Assembly: GCA_021018815.1 (NCBI GenBank)
Contig: JAITYX010000004.1
Span: 8,193,501 to 8,257,500 of the forward strand
DNA from: Talinum fruticosum
Taxonomy: Eukaryota > Streptophyta > Magnoliopsida > Caryophyllales > Talinaceae
Length of the DNA stretch: 64,000 nt
Direction of reading: 5' to 3'
Shown: positions 38,794 to 50,577 of the stretch, in pieces
Position numbering within the stretch: position 1 is the first letter of the stretch
Layout of the letters: each line of letters starts with the position of its first letter
Program-made: the position numbers and the translations under genes
The notes under the pieces: model-generated
Told to the model about the DNA's origin: nothing
Seen by the model: only the letters and a program-made list of their open reading frames with translations
Database searches by the model: none

Positions 38794-39490
38794 GGAAATT
38801 GACCTTGGAGTGTTGGGTCAATTTCCCTTGGATCAAGAAAGTCCCAAAGACACTTAAATGTTACTTTGAGTAAAGTACATGTCACGCATGTGAAGCACTT
38901 GGGGAGGCAGAATGACCGTTATACCCTTACTCATTTGAATGCTTCGCAATTTAATTTAGGAAGAGAGAGAGAGAAAGAGAGGGAGAGGGAGAGGGAGAGG
39001 GGAGAGAGAGCAAAACAGAGATAGAGGTAGAGAGAGGGAAAGAGAGATGTTGAAGGTGAAGAGGACGAGGAAGGACAAAGAAGAAGAAGTACGCAGTGAA
39101 GGTCCAAGGACGAGGAAGAAAAACAAGTAGAAGAAGAAGCAGACAACAACATCGTTTGATATAGGGCAACAAATTTGTGTTGAATTCGGAAAGTGTAGAA
39201 ATTATTGATTCGATTTTGGTTTGTTTTTTAGTTTTGGTTGTGTAATGTTTTTGGAAATAGGTTAAAGTTCGTTGAAATTGGACGTAATTTCATGCGGACG
39301 TGGGTTGTTTTTGCGAGTGGAAGGGTTTGTTTTGTGAAAGGTTTGGGTTGTTTGGGGTTTATAATTTGTTTGTAAATGGATGAAATTTGGTTTGAATTGA
39401 ACGGTATTTTTTGTTCTTTGGTTTCCTTTAGTTATGTCGGTTTTGAATTTGTGACGTATAATTTGATGGGAGGTGAGTTGTGGGGCAAAT
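38794..39490 (+). repeat. Left terminal inverted repeat of the MULE
   Basis: Pairs with 45,108-45,771 in reverse orientation. It contains a GA-rich stretch at about 38,960-39,060, opposite the CT-rich stretch at 45,540-45,610 in the right TIR. The inner limit is the shared GTGGGGCAAAT. Confidence 0.85.
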
Positions 39491-40706
39491 ACTTGGTTCA
39501 TTACTATTTAGATTATCCCTCATAATACTTGTTGATATCCTAAGATGTGCATGAGGAAAATATAGTATTATACTGGAATTCGAGTGTTTGATTTGTATTG
39601 AAGAATACATGTAGTTGAGCCACATGTTTTGCATTATACATGGTCATAAGTTTGGTTATATTTTGTCATTCAGTTATCTTAAAGCATTGTTGTTAATATC
39701 TCGGGATGGTTACTTTGCACTTACAGTATTACCTGTTGTAATGGATGTTGTTACCTTGGTTGGTTCTGTTTTTTGAAGTTTGGTTAAAACCTTTTTTTTT
39801 GTTATAATTTGTATGCATAACTATAATGATGTTATTGTTATCGTTTGTATGTTAGTAGCTTATATTTGAGGTTATAGGTAGTGGATTTAACTACGGTTTT
39901 TATTATGATTATAGATGGAAGTTGAAATTGCTGGTGGAATGCTTTACACATCGAAGGAGTTACTTGTACATGTGTTAGTGGGTGGATACTTAAAAGATAA
40001 AGTGAGCATATTTTGTTTATGTTATGCCCATTTTTTGGAGGTCATGCAATATTGGTGTCCAACTTTTGTTGACATATAGTAATCCGACGTAGCCCACGTT
40101 ACAAGTTGCTTATCATTTATGTGTCTCTTGTAATTTGGGGTATGCCTTGATTAACTGAATATGTAGTAAATAATCGCCTTTTGTATAAGGGTCGGTTAAT
40201 ATGTGCTGGAACACAACTCACTTTGGTTTGCATTAATTGGTGTGTGAACGTATTTGATTTTATACATATGTTCCCCAATGGTGGTGACATTAATCCTTTT
40301 AATATGGTTACAATATGGACACAATATTGTGTATTGATCTCATCTTACATAATATAAGTATAGCTTTTATCGCGAGTGTTCAATATTTTCAGTTATCAAT
40401 CACATGTATGGAGGGTTAAACGTAAATATTAAAAATAGTCATAAGGAAAACCCCGGATGTACATATGCATATGAAAAATGTGGTCTAAATCCTCGGATGG
40501 TCATGTGTACATCCTGGAATGACAACTCTAGAATAATTGCATGGCATGGTTATATTGTATATAATCGGTACCAATATAATACAAATGTGCTCGATACGCA
40601 CGGACAATTACAACGCTCCCGGACATTGGGATGGGGTGAATATTTACAATCACAAGTTTCAAATATTTATAATCGCAACCAAAATAATGACAAATATTGA
40701 CATAAT

Positions 40707-43700
40707 TGTGAGACTCGAGATTTTAAGTAGGTTAATTATCATATTCAATTAAATTAAATTAAATGATTTATTTTATTTAGTATGAGTTCTTAAGTCTTCC
40801 GTGCTTTTATGAATAAATTAGCATATTATACTACTTCCTCCCGACTCCCCACTCGGACCCAATAAAGAAAACTTGAAACAAATTATGTTAGCTATTTTTT
40901 ATTTTTCTACATAAGATAATCCTAACTAAAAATATAAAACAAAAAAATAAAATTAAAAAAAGAAAAGAAAAGAAGAGCACTTACGTGAAAGTTAGATAAG
41001 CAAAGTGGGTGATCGGTGTAGAAGCGGGAATGTGTTGGCAATATCTTATGAAGTCACAACAAAAAGGAAGATAAAGAGATTAAGGGGAAAAAGCAGAAAG
41101 GGTAGGAAAAAGGAAAGAAGAGGAATAGAAACGGGAACGGGGAAACGAGAGAAAGGAAGAGGAGAAGGAAAACAGAGAGAGAAAGAGAGAGCGAGTGTGA
41201 GAGCCGAGAGAAAGGCCGAAGGCCGACGTACTCGAACAACGAGCGAAGAAAGGAAGCCGGCGAGCGAAGAAGAGGAAGGCGGCAAGGTGGAACCGAGACC
41301 GGGGCTGGCAGAGAAAAGGGAAAGGAAAAAGGAGACTGACCTAATCCTACCAATTTAGCGGACCTTCAATCTCTAAGAAATCAAGGTGGGCGATCTTACA
41401 CTTAAAAATTAATAGTATTTTTGAAATTCAATTGAACTTGTTGTGAGTATTGAGTATCTATACTACGTAACGAACTTAGTGATTGTTAAGGTTGGATTTG
41501 GAACTCTAAACAAATTTAGTAGTTGTTAAGGTTGACTTCGGAACCAAGAAATTCTTATGAAACCGAGTTGCTAAGGTCCGATGGGTGATATGGAGGTTTC
41601 GGTTAAAAATTGAGGACGAAGAAATTGTAATTTTAGGTGTGATATGAGTTAATGTTTCAGTTGAACCCTTAAGGATGTCTTTGAATTTTTTGTTTTGGGA
41701 GGTAATCATGTATATTGGGAAGCGACGGTCTGAAAGTAGAAAGTTAGGGACTATTGGATTAATCACAATTTGTGACTCGGTTGTGTTAAATAATGCCCGG
41801 CGGTGACTAGAGAGAAGTAAATAAGGCGAATTATGACTCGATAAGCTAAGCCACAAGATTTGGTGTGACTGAAGGAATTTGTATACGCAATTAGGTACCT
41901 AATACTTGAATAAAAACGTGAATTATGTTTAAGAAGACTAGAAAGCATAGGCACAAAGTGAGAAAAGTGAATCAATCGAGTTGAGTTAATTATTGATAAA
42001 AGGTTGCCAACCCAAGCAAGTTATTACGAATATGTGAATAAAAGTACTAGTTGGGTTACATCCGAAACCACTAAATCATTAAATATGATCTCTTGGTGTT
42101 TTCTTTTCAAACTCGCGAATATGTTCCAAAGAAGTGAAATCGAGTAGGAAAGATGGCAAAGTATGCTATGCCTTCTACTATGATAAACTATTTTGAGATT
42201 GTTTTGAGATTATTGATTGAAACCAACTTGATGAATGAATATGTTCAAAGTTGTTTTGAATCGACTTGGTTAGGATCGTTTAGCACAGGGAAGGATTCTA
42301 ACTAGGGTCCTCGTCTGTCAGGATGCCCGACCAAAAACTCCGGAAGTGTTCTAAAAGGGATCCTTGTATATTAGGATGCCCGACCGGAGACTTCCTAGAG
42401 ATAGGTCCCGGAGCCTTTATTAGGGGTCGCCCCAAGAGAAACTATGAAATGCTAGTTCGAGTCTACAGCCTAGAAATTTGATTCGGTTCTAAAAGAGTTG
42501 TTAATGATTGCGAACCCGTGTTTTTAAATGATTGAAATATTATGATCTTTAAGATGCAAGGGGTTTCAGGGATTTCATTGAAAAGTATCTAGATTTGTAT
42601 TACATTATTTTACTTTGACCAATTTCATTATTATCATTAGTATGTATAAAGAATTTCGTTTATAAGAGTGTAAGATTCTCCATTGAGAGGATTGGTGCTC
42701 ATCCCCCATATCTCTCCGAATGTAGGTAACCCCGAGATGGTTGTTCTACCTCTTTCCTTGAGTGAAATGCTTATATTTGGTGATGGTAGTGACGAAGCTT
42801 GTTTTATGTGTTTTCACGTTTAGCATGTTGTATATATGTGTTTACTTATGTAAATATGCAAGAATCATATATGTACATATACTTAAAACTAAGTGGTTTG
42901 TCTGTGGGTTAGACATTTGACCCATCACCATTGGCTCCTTTTATTTTATCATTTTTTTTTTTTTATATTATCAAAGTCTTTTTGTAACACCCACTTTATT
43001 ACTTATAAATTTTAATTATAAGTGTTCATTTACTACTCTTGAACGATTATGATAATCAATTACACTTTATTACCTATAAATTTTGATTATAATCATAATC
43101 AATATTATATTTTATTACATGTATTTTTTAAAGGGTTCATTACTTTAATAGTTATAAAACTAAAATTTTTTAAAAAAATACTTAATAAAAATAATATTTA
43201 TTGTATATAATTAATCTAATTGTTACAAAAAAACTATAATAGAATATATCTATTAATTTCAATATTAAAACTTATATAAATTAAATAAATTATAATAATT
43301 ATGATAATTATAGTATTCAAAATTCACCTAAGGTAGATTACTTTTTTCGATTTTCAGGAAAAAAAAAAACTTAGCAATTAGTAGGGAAATTATATTGATT
43401 ATATTTAACGTTTTTTGCTATTATGATGAATAATTTCGGTCAAATCTATTACATATGTCATGTTTATTGAGTATATTTATTCAAGGTTTATTATTGTTTA
43501 TAAAAGGGTAAAATTTACACCACATGGCATTAAAAGAAATTATGATTAACCCCCTTTTTTTAATCAAAAATTGAGGTCTTGAGTATTTGGCCAACAAAAC
43601 ACTATATACCATTGTGTGTTTTTTCCACCAAAAATTTCCTTTACAAGAAGCAATATCTACTGCTCAATTAAATGATTAATCCATAATAACGCTCTTCATC

Positions 43701-45043
43701 TCTATCATGAACCTAGGGATTTTTATAACAATACGAGTATCGGGAAGGCAAAGAAAGTTCGCAAATGAAGGACAATATTTTCAAACGAAATTAATAGTTG
43801 CGTTTTTCATTATTTTAATGTTTAATTTTTGTTATTGTATATATATAATCAAATGTGTTTATTTTATTTATAGTGAGTAATCACATAGTTATAATATGTT
43901 CAAATTCTAGATTAATCGAGTAGGAACATGTGAGATACTTCTACAAATAATAAACACATATATCAAAAGGAGTTTGACGCTAACAAAGTGGCATTGATAC
44001 GTATCAATTCTAATATATGGTGGGAGAAAATGATGAGTTGGCAAACTATTTTATAGGCTCACATGATTAAGATTTTTTTATCATTAAGTAAATCAAAATT
44101 TACATTTTTCCTCCTAATAATTACCTTTAGATTATAAAGCCTCCATATATATTCTAAGGCTAATGTTTATAATCTTATAAGAAATATATATTTAATATTT
44201 ATAAAATATATCAACTATTTAACTAATATCACATGCCTAGCTGACCAAGAGGTTCAAGCACGTGATTCACACTAGTATATAGTATAGTTGAATGTATACA
44301 CGTAAGCCTAGACTAGTAGCTCCGATAAGTCGGGAATTTCCCGACAATTTTTTCTCTTAACAGGCTATCTATGAGGTTCAACCTTATTTTCTAGAAAGTT
44401 GGCCTCATCGGTTTTAACTTGTAACTTGGTTTGTAACTCTATTTAGAACTTTACTGAGTCTAGCCGACCAAGAGGTTCAATCACCGGAAAATCATAATTG
44501 AATTTGATTGCTTGTCACTCATTCAACGAGTGAAGAAGACCTTCATTTACCTTAACAATTTTGATTTAGCTGTAATTTTTGTTTTGTGATTAGATGCACA
44601 TTAAAATGGATGGAAACGCAACCGCCCATCATCTAGCTAGATTACTCCCTATTCAAGTCGAGCAGGTGTGGCTTGGGATCCGTTCCGAGCCAATCCGAAG
44701 TTATGTACTCATGGATACCTTATCAATGAATTAGTTCCTACTTACTTCCAAAAAGAAAACTCTATTTGGAACTTGGTTTCTTTGATTATAAATATACTTC
44801 GGCATATGGCCATTGAGGCGTATACTCCGAGTGTGTGGCTCGTTGAGTTTTATTGTGATTTCTATGCAGGTTTTTAGGGCTTTTAGCCTAAGGGTTAGGC
44901 CATATTTCAAACATAACTCTACCAAAATGTTTAGAAAATTTTTAAACTAAAATAGACAATCACTGCTATAACCTTTACGTTAAGGATAGAAAACAAAATC
45001 GAACACCCTAATTAGCTTTGGAAGTTCCTTTTGGGGTTTCACA
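40707..45043 (+). mobile_element. Solo-type LTR of the Tekay/Del-like gypsy family, inside the MULE
   Basis: Begins TGTGAGACTCGAGATTTTAAG and ends TTCCTTTTGGGGTTTCACA, corresponding to the start and end of the minus-strand LTR at 2,562-7,334. Shared internal blocks include the GA-rich tract (41,080-41,340), AAGGTGGGCGATCTTACAC (41,381), the GGATGCCCGACC segment (42,320-42,400) and the tail CGTATACTCCGAGTGTGTGG (44,820-44,840). No internal region follows. A clear 5-bp duplication was not found, so the left end is approximate. It is longer than its sister because of extra AT-rich DNA at about 42,960-44,600. Confidence 0.68.
42960..44600. other. AT-rich insertion within the gypsy LTR
   Basis: This part has no counterpart in the sister LTR at 2,562-7,334. 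It includes TTACTTATAAATTTTAATTA-type repeats (42,995-43,090) and a 27-bp direct repeat around GACCAAGAGGTTCAA (44,240 and 44,465). Probably one or more unclassified small elements. Confidence 0.4.
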
Positions 45044-45107
45044 AAGTTCTAAGGAAATGAGGGTGGACAGATCTTATGGGAGAGCTCAAGGACAGATCTT
45101 GCGTACA

Positions 45108-45771
45108 ATTTGCCCCACAACTCGCCTCCTACCAAATTGTACGCTACAAATTCAGAACCGACATAACCGAATGAAACCAAAGAACAAAAAATATCGTTTA
45201 ATTCAAACCAAATTCCAGCCATTTTCAAACAAATTATAAACCCCAAACAACCCAATTCCTTCACAAAACAAACCCTTCCACGGCAAAAATAACCCACATC
45301 CAAACAAAATTACGTCCAATTTTAAGGAACTTTAGCCTATTCCCAAGAATATTACACAACCAAACCTCAAAAACAAACCAAAATCGAATCAATAATTTTT
45401 ATACTTACCAAATTCAACACAAATTTTTCGCTCTATGTCAAACACTGCTACTACTACTTCTTGTTCTTCTTCCTCATCCTCGTGCCTTTACTCGACCTTC
45501 ACCGTGTACTTCTTCTTCGTCTGTCGTCGTCCTCTTCACCTTCAGCACCTCTTTTTCCCTCTCTCTGCCTCTATCTCTGTTTTGCTCTCTCTCTCTCTCT
45601 CTCTCTTCCTCAGTTGAATTGCAAAGCCTTCAAATAAGGGCATAATGGTCTTTCTGCCTTCCCAAATGCTTTGCGTATGTGGCATGTGTTTTGCTTAAAA
45701 TAACACCTAAGTGTCTTTGGGACTTTCTTAATCTAAGAAAAATTGACTCAACACCCCAAGGTCAATTTTCC
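45108..45771 (-). repeat. Right terminal inverted repeat of the MULE
   Basis: Reverse-complement partner of 38,794-39,490. It retains ATTTGCCCCACAACTCGCCTC at its inner edge and closes CCAAGGTCAATTTTCC. Confidence 0.85.
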
Positions 45772-46129
45772 ATTAAAGAATAGATTTTATATTCAATATA
45801 CTAAGAATAATATAATTTAAAGAGGAAGATGGTTTCCAGAGCATTTTGTTTCACAAAGGAAAGTTGATATAATGAAGATAATGAAGTATTTCAAAATTAG
45901 CCGATTTCGGTGTCACTGGTTACATGGAATAAATTTGATATAAAGAAGATCATGAAGATTCTCTTAAAACTTATACCTTTATTGTTTTTGTGATAATCTG
46001 ATTTAAAGCCTAACCACATTTTTATCAAGTTGGGGAATTTCATTTTTAGCAATACTTTTTCTCTAATCATTGCTATTATAGGTGAACCTATATCAAGGTT
46101 ATACTCACTTCTTAAGAAGGATCCTCAAT

Positions 46130-47215
46130 AGAGGCTGAAGAAACTGGTCTCAAACTCAGGTTAGAGACCGAATAGGATCCGTCTTAATAACCTTTGTCGC
46201 AATTCAAATTTAGAAACCAATTTCATAATTCGATTTCAATTTGAGCCCTATGTTAAGAGAACCGGCCCGGTGATCGATCCGTTAAGTAAAGTGGGTCAAT
46301 GGTTCGAACAGTCGAACCATTTAGTTCGGATTAAACCGATTGGCCCGGGCAATGGTTGAATCAAATTAGACCGGTCAAACCCGTTAATATATATATAAAG
46401 CAAATCCATTTTTGAAAAAATAAATATGGGCCTTGTTTAAAAAGTCCAACCAAATTTCAGTTGAAATTAATTTTTAATGTATATAAATATGGGCCTTTTG
46501 CCTTCTTAAACAAAAACCCTATCTGAACATTTCAACTTAAACCAACATCCCAGCACTGTAGCCGCATTGTAGCCTTCTAGAGAGAGAGAGAGAGAGATGG
46601 CGAGAGACATTAGACATGGAGATAAAGATTTAGCTTCCTCCCTCCAACCTTCAAGGTCGTCCACTACCTCTAGCCTTCAAAGTTTCTATTCTTCTTCTCT
46701 ACTCTTCTTCCTCCTCCACCTTTGGTCTTCAAGTTTCTACCCCTCTTCTTCCTCTTCCCCCAACTTCTTCATCTTCATCATCCACTACCCCTCTTCTTCC
46801 TCCTTCACCAACTTCTTCATTTTCATCATCCACTCAGCTGATCCAACTTCATCTATTTAATATTTCTTTTTTTTTTTTAAATAAAATTTCCGGTCCAACC
46901 GCAATCCTTCCGGGTCACCTTGAACTCTTAACGGTTTAACATGTGTTTTTTAACCGAACCACTGTCCGGTTCCCGGTTCAATCGGTTGAATCGAGCGTTC
47001 CAGTCCTGTTCTCGTAACATAGGTTGAGATTGATTTCAAATACCGACACATATTGGCCTTACTATTCTCCGGTCTCAATTGGAGACTAATTAGAGACCAC
47101 TGTTGTCTCAACTAGAAACCATTTAGTAATTTCGACCTCAAATAGAGACCAAAATTTTCGGTCTCAAAAGCAGTGTGCGTGCGTAGATATTGAGACAAAA
47201 GGTATATATTCAATC
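46130..47215. mobile_element. CACTA-like subterminal region with repeated GGTCTC/GAGACC words
   Basis: Words such as GGTCTCAAACTCAGG, TTAGAGACCG, CGGTCTCAATTGGAGAC, TAGAGACCAC and GGTCTCAAAAG recur on both sides of the hAT-like insertion at 46,246-47,023. This is the pattern of CACTA subterminal repeats. Ends are not defined and the rest of the element may extend rightward to the fold-back near 49,330. Confidence 0.35.
46246..47023. mobile_element. hAT-like short element with CCTATGTTA termini
   Basis: The left end CCCTATGTTAAGAGAACCGG and the reversed right end CCTATGTTACGAGAACAGGA form a TIR of about 19 bp. TTGAG occurs immediately outside both ends (46,241-46,245 and 47,024-47,028), the clearly matching part of a target duplication. 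Subterminal ACCGGTT/AACCGGG words are frequent. A Ser-rich open frame at 46,597-46,860 is a TTC/TCT low-complexity artefact. Confidence 0.55.
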
Positions 47216-47230
47216 TCAAAATTCACAATT

Positions 47231-47700
47231 TTTTAAAACATATTTTCCCTATTTTCCTGACCAAAAACCTACTACACAAAATGGCTAACAGCCAAAGTGA
47301 AAATCTACTACAACTTCAACACATAAACCACAATAAGATCAATAGTTATATCCACAAAAATCAACATATACAAACTTTCAAAACTGTTTAGAAACAACTA
47401 TATGACATTTTTCTAACAACCATAAGCAACATCCACAATTTAAGTTCCCGAAAATTTTTCTAAAACATGTTTTCCCAATTTTATCGACCAATTTTCCTGA
47501 TCAAAAACCTGCTACACAAAATGGCTAACAGCCAAAGTGAAAATCTACTACAACTTCAACCCGTAAAACACAATAAGATCAACAATTATATCCACAAAAA
47601 TCAACATATACAAACTTCCAAAGCTGTTTAGAAACAGCTATGTCACATTCTTCCAACAACCACAAGCAACATCCACAATTTAAGTTCCCGAAAATCATAT
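47231..47700 (+). repeat. Tandem duplication, period 240 bp
   Basis: Two copies share CTACACAAAATGGCTAACAG (47,272 and 47,512) and CACAATTTAAGTTCCCGAAAA near their ends, with about nine bases in ten agreeing. The second copy has a small extra segment (TTATCGACCAA). No coding content. Confidence 0.85.
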
Positions 47701-47786
47701 CTAGCAAAATTTCAAGTTTACTATGAAACTAATAATAACTAAGGATAAAGGCTACAACCACACATACCGACTCCTAAGATGAGCTT

Positions 47787-48633
47787 TCAATCGTTGAAAT
47801 GAGCGGAGTGACCAAGTTTCTTTGAGAAGATATTGAGCAGCAAGCTCTCGAATATCACACCTTTGTTCATCAAACTCCCTCTAGTGGTAATCAATTCTTT
47901 CCAAGTCTTCCTGAGCTCTTTCTCATTAGGTGATGTGAATGATGAACTCCATGGAGTAGATCCTCTAGACTTGAAGGGTCCACCAAGTCTGCCCTTTTTT
48001 ACTCTAACCTCTAGAAGCCTTGAAAAACAACATGTTAGCAGCTTGTGTCCCTTCTTACACGTCATTAAGAGTCCTCTCAATTGCTCATAAGATTCCTACT
48101 ATACAATGAAGCAATAATTATGTAACGTTGAAATAAATAAAACACTATAATATTAGTAGATGATGATTGAGTAAGAATTTATATTGATAAATTAACTGAC
48201 ATAAACTCTTTGCACATAAGCACTACATCATATCCTTTGACCATTCTCATCAACCTGTGACCAAGTCTGAACAAATAAGTTATCACAAGAAGAGTTCCTT
48301 TTGTACTGAATAGCCTATCAATAAATGTGCATGCAAGAAGCCACGTTATCATTAAAATTGTAACTGAGATAAGATTAAATTCATTGAAGTTTATCTTATA
48401 TAAGGTTTTCTTACCAACTTTTTGCCCCACTTAGTAGTCGAAATTGACCCTTGACTTTGCCCTATACTTGCTTTCGAGCTAGTTGTCTTGTTCTTCTTGT
48501 TATGTTCTAGCCACTTCTTAAATCCGACATCCGTTTCGATCTTAATCTTCAATTCTACATGGATATAATCAGTCATCCATGTAACAATTTCACTATTAGG
48601 TTTGGAGGCCGCTTTATTGACACTATTCTTCAA
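47787..48633 (-). pseudogene. Unidentified broken ORF, possibly from a CACTA-type transposon
   Basis: Three minus-strand open stretches (48,391-48,633; 48,179-48,430; 47,787-48,080) follow one another in transcriptional order. The first includes WLEHNKKNKTTSSKASIG then a GSIST run, vaguely like the Asn/Lys-rich segment of plant PTTA/En-Spm transposase-associated proteins. The last is Lys-rich with no domain I recognise. It sits between CACTA-like subterminal repeats and a fold-back, which is the main reason to suspect a transposon gene. It could equally be chance. Confidence 0.25.
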
Positions 48634-48746
48634 TCGAACCCCGTACTTTCCTTCGCCATAATTTTTTCACTTTAGAATCTAACTCTGGAGCCCAAGTGAA
48701 TTGTTGTCACATATATTATAAGTGTCACATTTATTTGTATTCAACT

Positions 48747-49329
48747 CCAACATATTGACATAAACATTGGTAAAATTAAATTAAGTAAACTAAACCTCAA
48801 AACAATTCCACCAGAATTGTGGTGATCTTTGGGTTTCCTTCATACAAGTAAATAACCTTTTGTAGTGTGTTTTGATGATCTCAGTTATGGTTGTTGCCAA
48901 AGAACAGTCGTCGAATTTATAAAGACAGATTAAAAAATTAAAGCATAAATAACTTGTACTGACCATAAATTATTGCGAGAAAGCTAGGTTTTTGCTAGTA
49001 ATGTGTTACTTTTGATAAGTTACTCAACCACTTGAGCCTATTAACTTACTAACAAAAACAGGACTTTCTCCCAATGATTTATGATTAGTACGAGTTATTT
49101 TTAATAACTTCACTGATTTGTCTTGTTCTAGTTTTTTAATGTGTCTTTATAGATTCGAAGACAGTTCTTTGGTAACAATCATAACTGTAACAATCAAAAC
49201 ACACTACAAAATACCATTTACTTGTCTAAAGGAAACCCAAAGATCACAAACAATTCTGGTGGAATTGTTTTAAGGTTTAATTTACTAAATTTAATTTTAC
49301 AAATGTTTATGTCAATATATTGGCGTTGG
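48747..49329. repeat. 583-bp fold-back (long inverted repeat)
   Basis: The left arm (48,747 to about 49,000) and right arm (about 49,055-49,329) are reverse complements along nearly their whole length. Examples: CCACCAGAATTGTGGTGATC against GATCACAAACAATTCTGGTGG, TTTTGTAGTGTGTTTTGATG against TCAAAACACACTACAAAATA, and TATTGACATAAACATTGGTAAA against its partner at 49,300. The loop is about 55 bases. Arms agree at roughly three to four of five positions by eye. It could be a fold-back MITE or the source of a hairpin RNA. Confidence 0.85.
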
Positions 49330-49334
49330 ATATA

Positions 49335-49530
49335 GGGATGGGAGTATAACCCGGACTCGAAAAACTTGCCCCAAACCCGGCCAAATTTTTGTGGGTATGG
49401 GTACAAAAAAAAAAATTCGGGTACAGACGCGTATACTGGGAAGTGGATTCGGGTATGGGGCGGGTACGGTGTAGGGTTTACCCGCCCCATACCTGTACCC
49501 ATACCCGATTTTGGTTTTTTTTTTGGGTTA
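49335..49530. repeat. GGGTATGGG-type repeat cluster (hAT subterminal-like)
   Basis: Starts TAGGGATGGGAGTATAACCC and contains GGGTATGGGTAC, GGTATGGGGCGGGTAC and the inverse GCCCCATACCTGTACCC. This resembles one end of a hAT-type element. A second end was not found. Confidence 0.35.
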
Positions 49531-50577
49531 CGAATTTGACTTGGGGTGAGATAGAATACTCGGGCGAATGTTTATATTAAATTACCCTTCAACTCTCTAG
49601 AATTGTCAAAAATGCCACTAATTTAATCAATAGTAATGGTCTGCCACTAAGCTAGTTATTAAGTAAAAAAATGCCCCTGAAGGTAAAAATGACCTGTTGA
49701 GGCCGGTAAAAACCCGTGCAACCGATCACAACCACGAATCTTAACTTTTTAATGCTATTGAACTGCCTCACTCTCTCTCTTCCCTCGTTTTGAATGAAAC
49801 CGGTCACAATCATTGAAGAACATCTCTCTTCCCTCTCACTCTGTCTCTGTCTCTGTCTCTGTCTGTCTCTGTCTCTGTCTCTGTCTCTCTTTGTTCTTGC
49901 AGTATATTCAACAATGGCGCATCCTCTCGTCAGCCTGTAAGTATCACCAAATTGCACCACCTCCTTCTCGCTGTTCCATCAACGAGTACAAAGCTATGCT
50001 CCTCTCTTTTCGAGTCCCTCCTCTATTAGCTTGTCCTCCAACCCCAACTTCTCTCTCCAAGTTAATAAACAATGATGCCAAACCAAAATTAAGCCAATTG
50101 TTGCATATTTAAGCACATTAATATCTTTAGTCATGCAGCCAAAATGGAGACAATTATAACTCAACATGTATAAAAACGAGAAAACACAAAGGGGAGGCAA
50201 TTTCACAAATGTAAAAACAGACTTCATCATTCATTCATAATTCATTTAGGCTACAACAAGTAGGCATAATTCAACAACAGAAGGAAGCAACATAACACAT
50301 TATTTATAATTCATTCAACCTTCACATTTAGGTTACAACTCCACCCCCAAACCCTTACCAAATGCAAACATTACAGCTTATGAAAATTATGCCCCACATT
50401 ACAATTTTCTCCCTCTTTTGATATCTTGTGACTACCATCTTCATCCTTCTATACTTCTCTTTTACAACCTTCAAACTTTCTTCATCAACTTCTCCGATTC
50501 TTTGAACAGTCTCCAACTTTTCTTTCTCTCGCAGTCAGTATCAATTCAACCACCATCGACTTCACCCTTTCACATAA
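49531..50577. other. Unassigned DNA with (CTGTCT)n and a possible gene fragment
   Basis: A CTGTCT repeat lies at 49,841-49,889. Just after it, GTTCTTGCAG precedes an ATG at 49,914 and a GTAAGT-type donor at 49,937. This resembles a short first coding exon, but nothing recognisable follows. The remainder to 50,577 is AT-rich without domains. Confidence 0.3.

Larger units (their letters stand above)
38794..45771. mobile_element. Mutator-like element (MULE) with long TIRs and 9-bp target duplication
   Basis: The ends are GGAAATTGACCTTGGAGTGT at the left and, reversed from the right, GGAAAATTGACCTTGGGGTG. TIRs of about 700 bp (38,794-39,490) and 664 bp (45,108-45,771) run inward and stay alignable. 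The flanks TTTAAAGAA (38,785-38,793) and ATTAAAGAA (45,772-45,780) match at 8 of 9 positions, the 9-bp duplication typical of Mutator elements. The interior between the left TIR and the nested LTR (39,491-40,706) has no recognisable transposase or captured gene. The element is therefore non-autonomous or decayed. A solo gypsy LTR occupies most of the remaining interior. Confidence 0.85.

Noticed and set aside
40404..40700. 98-codon frame inside the MULE interior
   Set aside because: No domain or family resemblance, and an overlapping frame of similar length exists. Not supported as a gene.
41005..41358. 117-codon Arg/Lys/Glu-rich frame
   Set aside because: It is the GA-rich tract of the sister gypsy LTR and has overlapping frames on both strands with no domain.
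46597..46860. 87-codon Ser-rich frame starting MARDIRHGD
   Set aside because: Built from TTC/TCT repeats within a short hAT-like element, with no conserved domain.
49914..49940. First exon of a host gene after the (CTGTCT)n tract
   Set aside because: Only a few codons precede the donor-like site and no following exon could be found. Kept only as a remark in the region entry.
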